The notes beneath the pieces were generated by a model. The model saw nothing but the letters and a program-made list of their open reading frames with translations, was not told the origin of the DNA and did no database searches. This document shows positions 10,946 to 22,400 of a stretch of DNA of 64,000 nt, one piece after another. Position numbers and translations under genes: made by a program. Position 1 is the stretch's first letter, and the number at the start of each line of letters is the position of its first letter. The stretch is from Saussurea involucrata (taxonomy: Eukaryota > Streptophyta > Magnoliopsida > Asterales > Asteraceae), in assembly GCA_033807775.1 (NCBI GenBank), contig CM066312.1, positions 31,593,696 to 31,657,695 of the forward strand, given 5' to 3'.

Positions 10946-11220
10946 GAAGACTCATGTTGAGTTCTTCTATCAAGCTTTGCACGATACACACACTATTAGA
11001 GCAGATTTCTTGTATAACTTTCGGTGTTCTTGGTGCTTTATTTATATCAATATACAGTGGGTTATGGAGCTAATCATCTAAGTTATTTCCACTTTATATA
11101 TTTGATATTGTGTGTCTTCTACCTTATTATATCTTTTAGTTCGTTAAAAGGCTTCCGCATTATATCTTGTTTGAACTATTAGATAGAATCATCATTGTTA
11201 AGCAAAACAGGAACCAACAA

Positions 11221-11235
11221 TTGGTGTCAGAGCGG
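11221..11235 (+). other. Primer-binding site of element C
   Basis: TTGGTGTCAGAGCGG follows the 5' LTR by one base. It matches the initiator tRNA-Met 3' end with one change (TGGTGTC for TGGTATC). The leader from here to 11521 shows no ORF. Confidence 0.75.
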
Positions 11236-11521
11236 TTCTTGATTTTCTATATCAAGAGATCCTCACTTACAATGATTTTTGGTAGAAACTTGGAGTTTTA
11301 ACCTATTTTTCATATCCTTCAAAATAGCATCTATTTTTCTGCCATTCTCGACCTGTTTCGACTTTGGTAAACTTACAGAATCTGTTTCTTCGGTTAAATC
11401 TCCATTTTAGTGCATTGTTCAAAGGTCTTAAAGCTTATAAAAACCATTAGAAACATCCACTTCATTCTCTGAAGGTTTACTGTTCATACCCTATTTTCTT
11501 GATTTCTCAAACCCTTTCAAA

Positions 11522-14500
11522 ATGACAAACACAAACAACTTCTTCACGGCTGGTCCTTTAACCAAGCCACCCACACTACTCAGAGATGAGTACCCTCAAT
11601 GGAAGATACGAATGATTCACTTCTTCGAGGGTACTGACAAAGAACTCATCTACTATATCAACAATCCTCCTTTCGTACCAATTATCACAGTACCCCGTGT
11701 ACCTGGCACAGACGACACTCCAGAAATCCCTGCTCACGATAAACCAAAGACCAAGGACAAGTGGTCAGATCCTGATTGGGCAAAATATGAAGTTGCTCAG
11801 AAGACTAAGAGACTTCTGATCATGGCCATACCCAATGACCTTTTCCAATCCCTAGATGCGTGTGAATCTGCATACGATCTGTGGAAGGAACTGGAAAAAC
11901 AACTGGAGGGTGGGGCCAAAACTCAGAAGAACCGCAGAGCCCAATGCATCAACGAGTACTACACATTCAAAGCTCTGCCGACAGAATCTCTACAGTCAAC
12001 ATATGATCGGTTCAACTCTCTAATCAACAAATGCAAGAAGTTCGGAATCCACATAACTTCTGAGGAGAACAATGTCATGTTCCTAAAGAGTCTCAATGAA
12101 GAATGGCTCCAGTTGTCTATGTCTATGCAAACAAATCAGGACTTAGACTTCTGGACTCTGTCAGATCTCTATGGAACGTTGGCAGCCCAAGAGCCTCAGA
12201 TTGCACAAGCAAAAGCTCAAATCAGTGCACCTCTTGCGCTGGTTAGTAAGGCTACAGAAGCAAAAGAGAAGTCGAAAAAGGAGAAGGCTGTGGAAGAAAA
12301 GAAGGAGAAGAAGTAGAAAATCTTGATCGTTGATAGTGAAGAGGAAGATGGGGTGGAAGAAGAAGAGGCAACTATGGCCTCGATAGCTAAATCGTTAGCT
12401 CTTTTGACAAGGGAATTCAGCAGAGGATATCAGAAGAAGTCTGGTAATGAACGCTACAGAAGAGATGATCGGGGAAGAGAATGATCAAATGACAAGAACG
12501 ACAGAGGTGTCAACCAACAGAGGTCGAATGACATGAATGACAGAGGTGGTGACCGACAGAGGTCAGACAACAAAGCTGGCAACGCTCCACAGAACCAAGG
12601 ATGTTACAATTGTGGCAAGCCAGGCCACTATGCCAATGAATGCAGAAGCAAATCAAACCGCCCTCAGAGGGATTCTGCTTTCTACAAAAAGAAAGCAGAA
12701 TATTATGCTCAGAAGTCACTCATGGTGAATCAAGAAAACTGGCAGTCAGATACATCCTCTGACGAAGGAGAAAAGAAGAACGCCCTGTTCTGTGGCATGG
12801 CAGAGGTCAGCTCCGACTCCGATAGTGAGGTATCCACTTCTGACTCTTACACTAATCAAGTAGAAGCTGATTTGCTTAAACTAAACATTGAACACACATA
12901 ACTTAAAAAGACTTGCGAAAGTGTTCAGAAGAAGCTTACCTTCTTTGAGAGAGAAGCTAGACTTCTCACTCAAGAAAATGCTACAATCTTTCAAGAAAAG
13001 GAAGAAATTGAAACAAACTGGAACAAACACCTAAATCTCTTGAGAGAAAAGATTTCTGAACTTAACTCAACCTTAAAAGCAAAATCTAAAGAACTTATGG
13101 ACGTTGAGTGCGACAGAATGAATATCCTAGCTCTTAAACATTATTTTCAAAAGGAAAGAGAAGTCATCTGTCAAGATTTACTCAGAAGAGATCTTTTAAT
13201 CAAGAAATATCAAGATGCACAGAAGGTGTATGAGAAAATTAATACACAAGTAGGAAGACGGGGAATTGGCTTCTGTGATATAGATCCATACACTGGAAAC
13301 AAAAGAAACAAGTCTCTGTCCTCTCTATTTCATATTGGAAATACAAGAAAACCTGGATTTCCAAACTTACTTTCTGTAAGCAAAAGGCGAAAAGTCTCTA
13401 GGGAACCTCACCATAGGAAACCTCTGAAGATGATAAATGTGTGGTTTGAAAACACAGATTTGTCACCTTCAATCTCTGTCAAAAGAGAATCCAAACCTAA
13501 GAAATATCTGAAAACTCAAGATCAGATAGGTATCTTCAAGTTTGGTAACCCCGAGACTCAAACACAGGTTGCCTTTGTCTGCATGACAAACTCTGAAAAG
13601 AAATCATCGGCAGAGGCACCTGAGTTCAAGCCTAACATTTCAGAAGAAAAACTTAAAGATATCTCTGAAAAGGAGTTGATGGAAATCGGGAAAAATAACT
13701 TTTACGAAAATCTCTGTACACTCTCTATCAATCAAAATCTCTCTGATGAAACCTTAATAGATACTTCTGTTGACTTGGAAAATAATCTCACTAAAAAGGA
13801 TGAAAGCAAGTATGGCACATGCTCTGAAAATCTAGCCTCTGTCGAAAGAGAACTAAGTGACTCAACCTCTGTATATGAGGACGATTCATACTCTAACGAA
13901 TCTGAGACTGACTCTAAGTCAGAGATAGTACCTTGTGACTCAAAGGACTTTAAACTACCCTCTGGAGTTCTTAACAGACCTATTCCTCCCAAGGAGAAAA
14001 TCACAAGAGTTCCTATCTGTCCAGATTTTTTGGACATGTGTATACAAGTCAAAACATCTCTTGAGCTTGAGAAAATCAAACAACAAAAGAAAACGTCCTC
14101 TTAAAATTCAACAAGTTCAAAGACTTCAAAACCCTTAAGGCTTATTAAAGAAAAACTAACATGGCAACAGAAGGGTAAATGGGCTGAAAATAACAAATCT
14201 TTTTCTTCTGTGACAGTGAAACCTGCAGAAGTTCACCACAGAAGGCTGCTCTCAACAAAGGATTTTGCAAACAGCAATCTAGCCTACATAGGTCTTCTTG
14301 TAATAGGAAGTCAAATGTTAGGATAGAATGTAATGCCTCTGTGCCCCCATTTAATGTTTTCAATGAAAAGTTCAAGCAAATCTCTTCGCACATTCATTAT
14401 TGTCATTGTATTGATCTCATGTATCGATTAAATCAACACTTCTCAAGTCCACACTGTTTCCTCTCTACACCCAAAAAGAACACTAAATTCAAGGGTAAGA

Positions 14501-14616
14501 AGAAACAAAATGGTTCTTCAAAAGAAGCTAAAACCAAACCCAAGAATGCTAAGGCAAACTTGAAGACCCCTAACAAAGCTGGACCCATTTGGATATGGGT
14601 ACCTAAAACTCTCTGA
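11522..14616 (+). pseudogene. Copia gag of element C (broken)
   Basis: Starts MTNTNNFFTAGPLTKPPTLL; the N-terminal UBN2-like gag domain covers about 11560-12230 (YPQWKIRMIHFFEGTDKE). A zinc knuckle CYNCGKPGHYANEC is at 12603-12644. The C-terminal half is long, acidic and coiled-coil-like (about 12900-13260), as in element D, and the final segment ends PIWIWVPKTL at 14616. The reading frame from 11522 has stops at 12314, about 12481, 12899 and 14102; the last piece (14341 on) is in another frame, so at least one frameshift is needed. Gag forms the RNA-packaging particle. The 893-residue gag of D shows the intact length. Confidence 0.88.
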
Positions 14617-17600
14617 TTGTCTTGCAGAAGCAGTATGTGCCAATCTGGTATCTTGACTCCGGATGCTCGCGGCACATGATTGGCGATAGAGGTCTACTAT
14701 CCTCCTACAAAGATAAACTCGATGTAGGATCTGCGACCTTTGGTGACAACAAAAAGGGGTATATAAAAGGCCACTGAGTCATCAAAAAGGAAAATATAAC
14801 CGTATGCAAAGTTGCATATGTGGATGGCCTTAAGCACAATCTTCTCAGTGTTAGCCAACTCTGCTATACAGGTTTCGACGTAATGTTCAAAAGAACCTTC
14901 TGCTCTCTACAAGGTGAGGACACAGGAGTCGAACTTCTGCGAGCCGAACGAAGAGGCGATCTTTACCTCATGAACTTCTATGCCAAGAACAAGGAAGACA
15001 AGCTCTGCCTTGTTGCTTGTAAAAGCGAAGAAGCCTGGTTATGGCATAACAGGTTCTGCCACCTAAACTTTCATACTCTAGATAAGCTTGTTAAACTTGA
15101 TCTAGTCAAAGGTCTGCCAAATGTTAAATTTAATAAAGATCATTTGTGTTCTGCTTGCGAAATGGGAAAACTCAAAAGAGCTTCCCATAAAGGCAAGACT
15201 GATGTATCTTGCCCTAGGCCTCTGTACATGCTTCATGTTGACCTCTGCGGTCCAATCGCTACACAGAGCCTAGGTGGCAAGAAATATATACTTGTTTTGA
15301 TTGATGAATATTCAAGATTTGCATGGGTTGAATTTATCATAAAGAAATCAGATGTTCCAAACATTCTGATAAATTTAATGAAAAGAATCCAAGTTCTGTA
15401 TGAGTGCAGGATTCAGAAACTAAGAAGCGACAATGGCACAGAATTCAAAAACTCTGTCATTGAAGCCTATCTTACAGAAGAAGGTATATTACAGAACTTC
15501 TCTGCTGCACGCACCCCACAATAGAATGGCGTGGTTGAACGAAAGAACTGCACGCTTGTGGAGGCTGCAATAACCATGCTGACAGCATCGGGATTACCAA
15601 TGTCCTTTTGGGCAGAAGCAGTATCAACCGCTTGTTACACCCAAAATTGATCAACCATAGTAAAGAGGCACATCAAGACACCGTATCATTTGATCAACAA
15701 AAGGCGACCAAACATAAAGTTCTTTCATGTATTTGGATGCAAGTGCTTTGTCTTAAATGATAGAGAAACAAGAGGAAAGTTTGAGGTGAAAGCAGATGAA
15801 GGCAAGTTCATTGGGTACTCTGCCACATCTAAGGCCTACAGAGTTTATCTTCTGCGATCACGAACCATTGTAGAAAGCATCAATGTGTCTTTTGACGATT
15901 CCTTTCAAAAGACTTCTGAACAAATCAGTTCAGAACTCGGTCTAAAGAAGGAATCCTCTGGCATCTCAAAGACAAGAGAAGAAGACTTAAATCTTCTATT
16001 TGAAGAGATGTTCCATGATGATATTGACCCCTCTGCTGGAGCCGCCAGAGCCTCTGGAGAAACAACTTCTGCAAACCAGACTGAGTCAGGTATATCTCTA
16101 ACTGGTCCATTAAATACTTCATCCTCTTCTGTGAATCATACAGATGCACATGCTGAGGGGGAGCGAACAGAAGCTAAAGATAATACAACCAAGGACTCAA
16201 CCACAGAGGCTCCTGAAATACCTACTCCAGCGACTACAGAGGAATCAATACTAGAGGAAAACGAAGACTCTGTCTCCACTTCCTCAGAGGATCAAATTCC
16301 AACTTCAATCCCTATAGTCCCACAAGCTGAAATACCTAGCACAAGCACAGAAGTGCCATCTACAACAGAGGTTGCACCAGAACCACAGTGTTCAACTACA
16401 GAGGTTGATCTTCATGACTCAAATGACCATCTGCCAAGAACAACACAATGGACGAAAAGTCATCCTCCAAGCCTTATAATCGGCGACCCTTCTGAAAAGG
16501 TCAAGACAAGATCAGCCACTGCTAATTTTTGTTTCTTTACAAGATTCATCAGTGTGATCGAGCCAAAAAGGATCTCTGAAGTCCTAGATGATCCAAACTG
16601 GGTAGATGCTATGCAAGAAGAGCTTCTACAGTTTGAGAGAAACAAGGTATGTACCCTAGTACCTCTGCCACGAGGAAAACAAGCAATAGGGACAAAATGG
16701 GTCTTCAGAAACAAGAAGGACGAGGATGGGGTGGTCATTTGAAACAAAGCAAGATTGGTGGCCAAGGGATATCACCAAGAAGAAGGCATTGATTACGATG
16801 AAACTTTTTCCCCTGTAGCACGGCTCGAAGCAATAAGAATCTTCTTAGCCTTCGCAGCCCACAGAGGTTTCAAAGTTTTTCAAATGGATGTAAAATCTGC
16901 TTTTCTGAATGGTGAAATCCAAGAAGAAGTATATGTCCAGCAGCCACCAGGGTTTGAAAGTTCCAAGTACCCAAAATATGTGTACTTCCTCGACAAAGCT
17001 CTGTATGGACTGAAACAAGCTCCAAGAGCATGGTACGAAAGACTTTCAACCTTTCTTCTCAATAATGAATTCGGCAGAGGCACGACAGATACTACTTTGT
17101 TTTACAAACGAAAAAGTGATGAGACTCTGCTTGTACAGATTTATGTGGATGACATTATTTTTGGGTCTACAAATGCACAACAATGCAAAGATTTTGAAAA
17201 ACTCATGCAGAGTGAGTTTGAAATGAGTATGATGGGAGAATTAAATTTCTTCCTAGGACTCCAAGTAAAACAATCATCAGAGGGAATTGTTATAAATCAG
17301 GCTAAATATGTCTCTGACATACTTTCAAAATTCAGTCTCTCTGATGCCTCTGTAATGAAGACCCCAATGGCCACTGGAAATAAATTATTCTCAGATCCAA
17401 ATGGCACATCTGTAGAGTGCAACCTCTACAGAGGTATGATTGGGTCTCTGTTATACTTACCCGCAAGTAGGCCTTATATAATGTATGCCACATGCCTCTA
17501 TGAAAGATATCAAGCTAACCCAAAGGAATCCCACTATATTGTTGTAAAGAGGATCTTCAGATACCTTAAAGGGACCAAAAATCTTGGGCTCTGGTATCCG

Positions 17601-18086
17601 AAGAACTCTGGCTTTGGTCTTAAGGCATACACAGATTCAGATTACGGAGGATGCAAGCTTGATCGAAAAAGCACCTCTGGGAGCTGTCAATTCCTGGGAG
17701 GCAAACTAGTCAGCTGGACTTCGAAGAAGCAAAACTGTGTGTCCACATCTACAGCAGAAGCTGAATATGTTGCTGCTGCTAGCTGTTGCTCCCAAGTTCT
17801 GTGGATGAAAACTCAGCTAAAGGACTATGGCCACAACATATACCAAATACCCATCTTCTGTGATTCAAAAAGTGCCATAGCCATCTCTGCCAATCCTGTT
17901 CAGCACTCAAAAACAAAGCATATCGATATCCGATACCACTTTCTGAAGCATCATGTTGAACATGGCACAATAGAAATGACCTTTGTGACCACTGAATACC
18001 AGCTAGCAGACTTATTCACCAAGGCACTTGATGAGAAAAGATTCCTTTTCTTGGTGGGTAAGTTGGGAATGATTAACATGAGTTGA
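14607..18086 (+). pseudogene. Copia pol of element C (protease, integrase, RT, RNase H; four stops)
   Basis: Frame opens just after the gag stop. Order: protease WYLDSGCSRHM (14646-14678), GAG-pre-integrase (WLWHNRFCHLNF), integrase core with D in HVDLCGP (15236), D in RSDNGTEF and E in GVVERKN. An acidic linker rich in the family motif follows (15950-16460). Then come RT (KWVFRNKKDEDG, LVAKGYHQEEG, YVDDIIFGS at 17142) and RNase H (DSDYGGCKLDRKSTSG, STAEAEYVAAASCC). Stops: TGA 14775, TAG 15522, TGA 15648, TGA 16740; frame is otherwise kept for about 1,150 codons. Pol lies -1 relative to the end of gag, as in D. Decay by substitution, not deletion, suggests loss after insertion. Confidence 0.92.
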
Positions 18087-19340
18087 ATCCTCTGTAAGTA
18101 AGATCTGATCTTCTCGTAAATATGTATATATTTAAAATTCTTTTGTATGTAAATTCTTAATCATTAAAAGTTCTGTAACCAACAGAGCTTCTGTGGAATT
18201 GCTCAGAGCCTCTGACAATCTCCACATAACCTCTGATGAGATTGACCTATGTCCTGTGCACTACTTATCTCATTTGATCCAAGCATAGGTCAAGTGGGAG
18301 CAGAAGGAGACCTTGAACTAATCTACAGAGGTTGATCATTCAAGGGGGAGCCAAAGAAGAGATGTCATCAATCAAAATCACAAAAGATAAGTATCTCGTA
18401 CAAATCCTTTTTGAAAACAATTTTCTAGGACACCAATTTCCAAATACGTCCTAGAAACACTGTTTAAGACTTTCCAAACAAGAAATGATCAAAAAGATTT
18501 TCGAGCCTTCCGTTATGAGAAAATTAAGATCATAGAGCCTCTGCTGAGCTCAACAGAGCCTCTGTAAGCCGGATCCTCTAGAACTGCAAATTTCATACGG
18601 AAACTCTGTCGATCAACCTTAAATGTCTTCTTTAAGGATTTCTACGTACAAACGCACACACAAGGATACTGGAAGAAAGTCTTTTGGTCGAAGAGTTCAC
18701 TCCACCAAAGAGTCTCTGTCGCCCAACCTAGACAATCAAAGAAAGTATGTCTCGCACAAAATCTTTTCCAAAACAGTTTTCTAGGACACAAATTTCCAAA
18801 TATGTTCTAAAAACAGTGTTTAAAACAATTAAAACTTTGGATGATCAAAAACTTTTATGAATCTTTAGTTATTAGAAATTTTCACTCATAGAGCCTCTGC
18901 TGGCTTTGACAGAGCCCTAAAGCCTCTGTGGATGAAAATTTTGTGCTAAAGACTATCGATCCTCTCCAATGAATTTTCAAACATTTTTGGTAAAGGTGCA
19001 AGCATAGAGGAGATATTAAAGGTAGGTTTCAGAATCACAGAGCTCACTCCACTACAGAGCCTCTGTTCATTCGGACTTTACTCTTTATGGAAATTCTGTA
19101 GAAGGGAGTTATTTACCGCGAGTAACAGACCCCATACAGAAGAAATACCCACGCACCAAGCATTAATGGGCCGCGCACGACGTCTAATCGTGCTCTGACA
19201 CATTTGACGTGGCAGATTTTCATTGGACGTGCGTGCCACACGTTTCTTCTGAAACTTGTGCCGCGCTGTAAAACTCAAGTGCGGACCCCAATGTTTATTG
19301 AATTCACTTTTACCACAGAATTCTATCCGTTTCTACCCTC
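18087..19340 (+). repeat. Element C spacer between pol and third ORF, rich in CCTCTG motifs
   Basis: No coding sequence. CAGAGCCTCTG-type motifs recur at about 18185-18245, 18540-18570, 18890-18930 and 19055-19070. Two diverged direct repeats of about 190 bp (18370-18565 and 18725-18920) share TTTTCTAGGACAC and end in the motif. A polypurine-like AAGGGGGAGCC is at about 18343. The block sits directly upstream of a TATA box at 19341, mirroring the LTR U3. Confidence 0.75.
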
Positions 19341-19349
19341 ACTATAAAA
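19341..19349 (+). promoter_or_regulatory. Internal promoter TATA box for the third ORF of C
   Basis: CACTATAAAACCCC lies 125 bases before the ATG at 19467. The leader between them is pyrimidine-rich (CTCTCTTCATCTTCTCC, TTTTCTACTCTCTTTC), a common look for plant 5' leaders. Element D has the same arrangement. Function is inferred from layout. Confidence 0.5.
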
Positions 19350-19466
19350 CCCCGTTCCCATTCTCTCTTAAACCTTTTACGAACTTACTCTCTTCATCTT
19401 CTCCGGCGAACCTTGCAATAACCTGCAACTTATATTTTCTACTCTCTTTCTTGAAGATAATCTCCA

Positions 19467-22400
19467 ATGGCTTCTACTTCCAACGCTCCGGTGAACTCCC
19501 CATCTCATTCTAAGAACTCCCAGAATCAAGAAATAGCCGGAAACCTACAACAGGATAACTCCGGTGACACAACAGACTTTGCCCCTACAACCCATCTTTT
19601 AAACTTCATCGCACATGAACACTTTGAAAGTGTTCTTCCTCTAAAACCCAATAACTACTAACTGGTTCCCTCAAAAACCGCATTTAGGGAAGCTCAAGCC
19701 ATCCTCCTTCATATTCTAGAAACCCATTATCTTTACCCCCTACTAACCAAAACTGTCAATAAAATCCCTGCCAGATACCTAAATCAATTATGGCAAAGCA
19801 GCAGATTTGATCCCGAAGATAGACAGATCAAGGGCTACATCTCAAAACCAGACAAATCCGAGCACCTTGAACTCAAGTTCAACAGAACTATGTTCTCACT
19901 TGAGTTCAGTCTACCCACAAGAGGTCTTCTAGGGATAAAGGCATACGCAGAGGAACCCACAGACACCGAGCTCTGCAGGTTTGTTGAAATGTTGGGATAC
20001 AACACAACCTTAAGAAAAATAAATGATTTCAGAAAAAATCGATTACCCCCTCTGTGGAACACGCTCTTCTCCATCCTAAATCGGTGCCTAACAGGGAAAG
20101 TGGGTAGTCCAGACCAATCTTCTCACCAAATTTTGTCAATTATGTACGGGGTGTACTACGATCTACGTTTGGACTACGCCACCCTCGTGATGCAGGAAAT
20201 GGTTAACACCATTGACCGCATAATCACCACCCAGAAGGCCAAAGGACGCAAGACCGATGCTCTACCTCCTCTACAGTATCAGTGAATTCTGGGTGTACTT
20301 CTAGAGCCTCTACTCCGTCTACAAAAATGGCCAATGGAGGGACCAACGGCCAGAATGTATCCCCTGAACAAAAACACCCCAACAGAGCATGAAGACAACT
20401 ACCCTTTCTGCAGGCCTCTGCCAACCGCACTTCTAGGATATGCAATAGATGAAACCCTTAAGTTAGAATATATACGCGATCATAGGACTCCAGAACCGAG
20501 TCCTGTGACACCCCCGCGTCTAGGAGTCCCCTTAGGAACTAGGGTGTAGAAAGGATGTCAGATGAAGAATGGGCAGTGGCCTTGGCTAAGCATCAACAAG
20601 TTCAAGAGAACTTTCATGCTCTAAGAAATAAAATTCTCACCCCTACTCCAAAGAGCAAAACCTCTGCCACCACTCCCAAGAAGAAGAAGAAAGCCCACAG
20701 AAAAAGAAAAGCTACAGAGGGCACCTCAACCAGTGTTGCTGAAACCCAAATGTCCCCTCCTCATGCAACAGAAGTTGGATCATCTGCACCTCCCCCTCCT
20801 CCAAAAGAAAAGAAGAAAAAAAAACATAAATCTTCTGAGGAGGGTGCCCCCAAACCAAAGAAAAGGAGGAGCAAGAAGAAATCCAGGAAACCTCACACTC
20901 CTCTACAGACTATCGCAGAGGAAACTAATATGCTCGAAGAAACCCATGAGCAACCTCTACAATCCCTTTCACCTATCAACTATGCAGAAGATCAGGGTGA
21001 CTTTTCTAACTTCCTCCAACAACCCGGAATTGCACACTCTTTAGACCCTTCGGGATGGACCGCAGAAGCTCTATCTCATCATTCAACAGAAGCTCCAAAC
21101 TTCAGAATCTCTTCTGACTTGGATGACGATGACCAAACCCCACAGAATATTCAGTCTGCAACTCCAGAAGTACTACAGAACCCCTTCACACAACCTGGTT
21201 TTGATGTGCTAAGAGCAAGCCCAGAGGATCTGGTTAAAACTACCACCAAAACCCCTCAGTCTTAGTCTCAGAAGTGGATTCTGATGAAAAAGATGATCAG
21301 ATAAACTACGCATCTCTACACCCAGATCGTAGTAATTTGTCCTCATACCATCCCCATGTACAACAAATGGTTGGAACTCATCCCTGCTTTGACTCGCTAG
21401 GAAAAAGCCCAGAAGCTAGAACAGAGGTAGGTGAGATGAGCCACAGAAAAGAGAAGGAGGCTGAGACAATAGATGGAGAAGAAGTGATAGGATGCCCAAC
21501 ATAGAAAGAATCCAGAACTGATGCCTGGAATAGAAGAGGCACACAACCCCAACCAACTCCCAGTGCAACCCACATTTCTATTACCGCCAGTCTAGTGGCA
21601 AAAGGTAATATTGAACAAGAGCCGCACAGCTCGAACCCATCCCAAACTGACCGGGCAGAGGAAATTCCTTCCACCTCTGTGCCACTAATAGCCGGGGAAA
21701 CCATTCCAGGGGAGTCCTCTCAGAAGGACTCACCCTTAGTTCGTGATCCATCGCCCCTGATCACAACAGAAATCCCTACAGAGGAATTTGTTTCCTTTGA
21801 CACGCACACACATATAGGTCCAACAGGCTCTTCAGAGGAGCTTAGAGTGCACAAGGACGGAGAGACTCTAGACAAGTCTCCGAGTCAACATAAGGATACT
21901 CTTGTACCCACCTCTGGAGTGGATCAAGACAATGTCCTTAACAGAACCTCTATAGAGTCTGAGGCTGATAAAGCCTCTGCTCGAGGATTAGAGGGAAATC
22001 CTTCCATCCTCAACATCAAAACAGGGACGAAAGAAGGTGTCCAAGGAACAGGGACTCACTCTGGGGACGAATGTGTTCCCCCAGAGGTGACACCAAGTCC
22101 ACATGTATCAAGGGATGAGTTCCAAACCCTTGTCACCTCTGTGGACACCACAATGAAAGAGTTGAAAATCTCTTTTGATTCTTTTGCAGATACAGCTTCC
22201 AGGGCCATTACAGATCTGAACACCAAAATGGACAATCTGTCCACAGAGGTGCAAAATGCCCTAGCCCAGATGAAGTTAACTGCTACAACCTCTGCCACCC
22301 CTGCTGCTGCTAACTTCGAGAAAGCTATTACCTCGGCCTTCCAAAGCTCTGTGAAAGCCCTACTTGAACAAATGAAGACAGCTCAAACACCAACTTATGC

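Larger units (their letters stand above)
10427..11219 (+). repeat. 5' LTR of element C
   Basis: TGTTAGCTCC to GGAACCAACA, 793 bp. U3 holds three tandem 49-bp units (about 10473-10620), each with CAGAGGCTCTG or a one-base variant, then two more CAGAGCCTCTG sites (about 10662-10694). TATA-like sequences are TATAAAAG at 10698 and TATAAATAG at 10938; the second, about 30 bases before the likely start, is the better core promoter. Confidence 0.95.
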
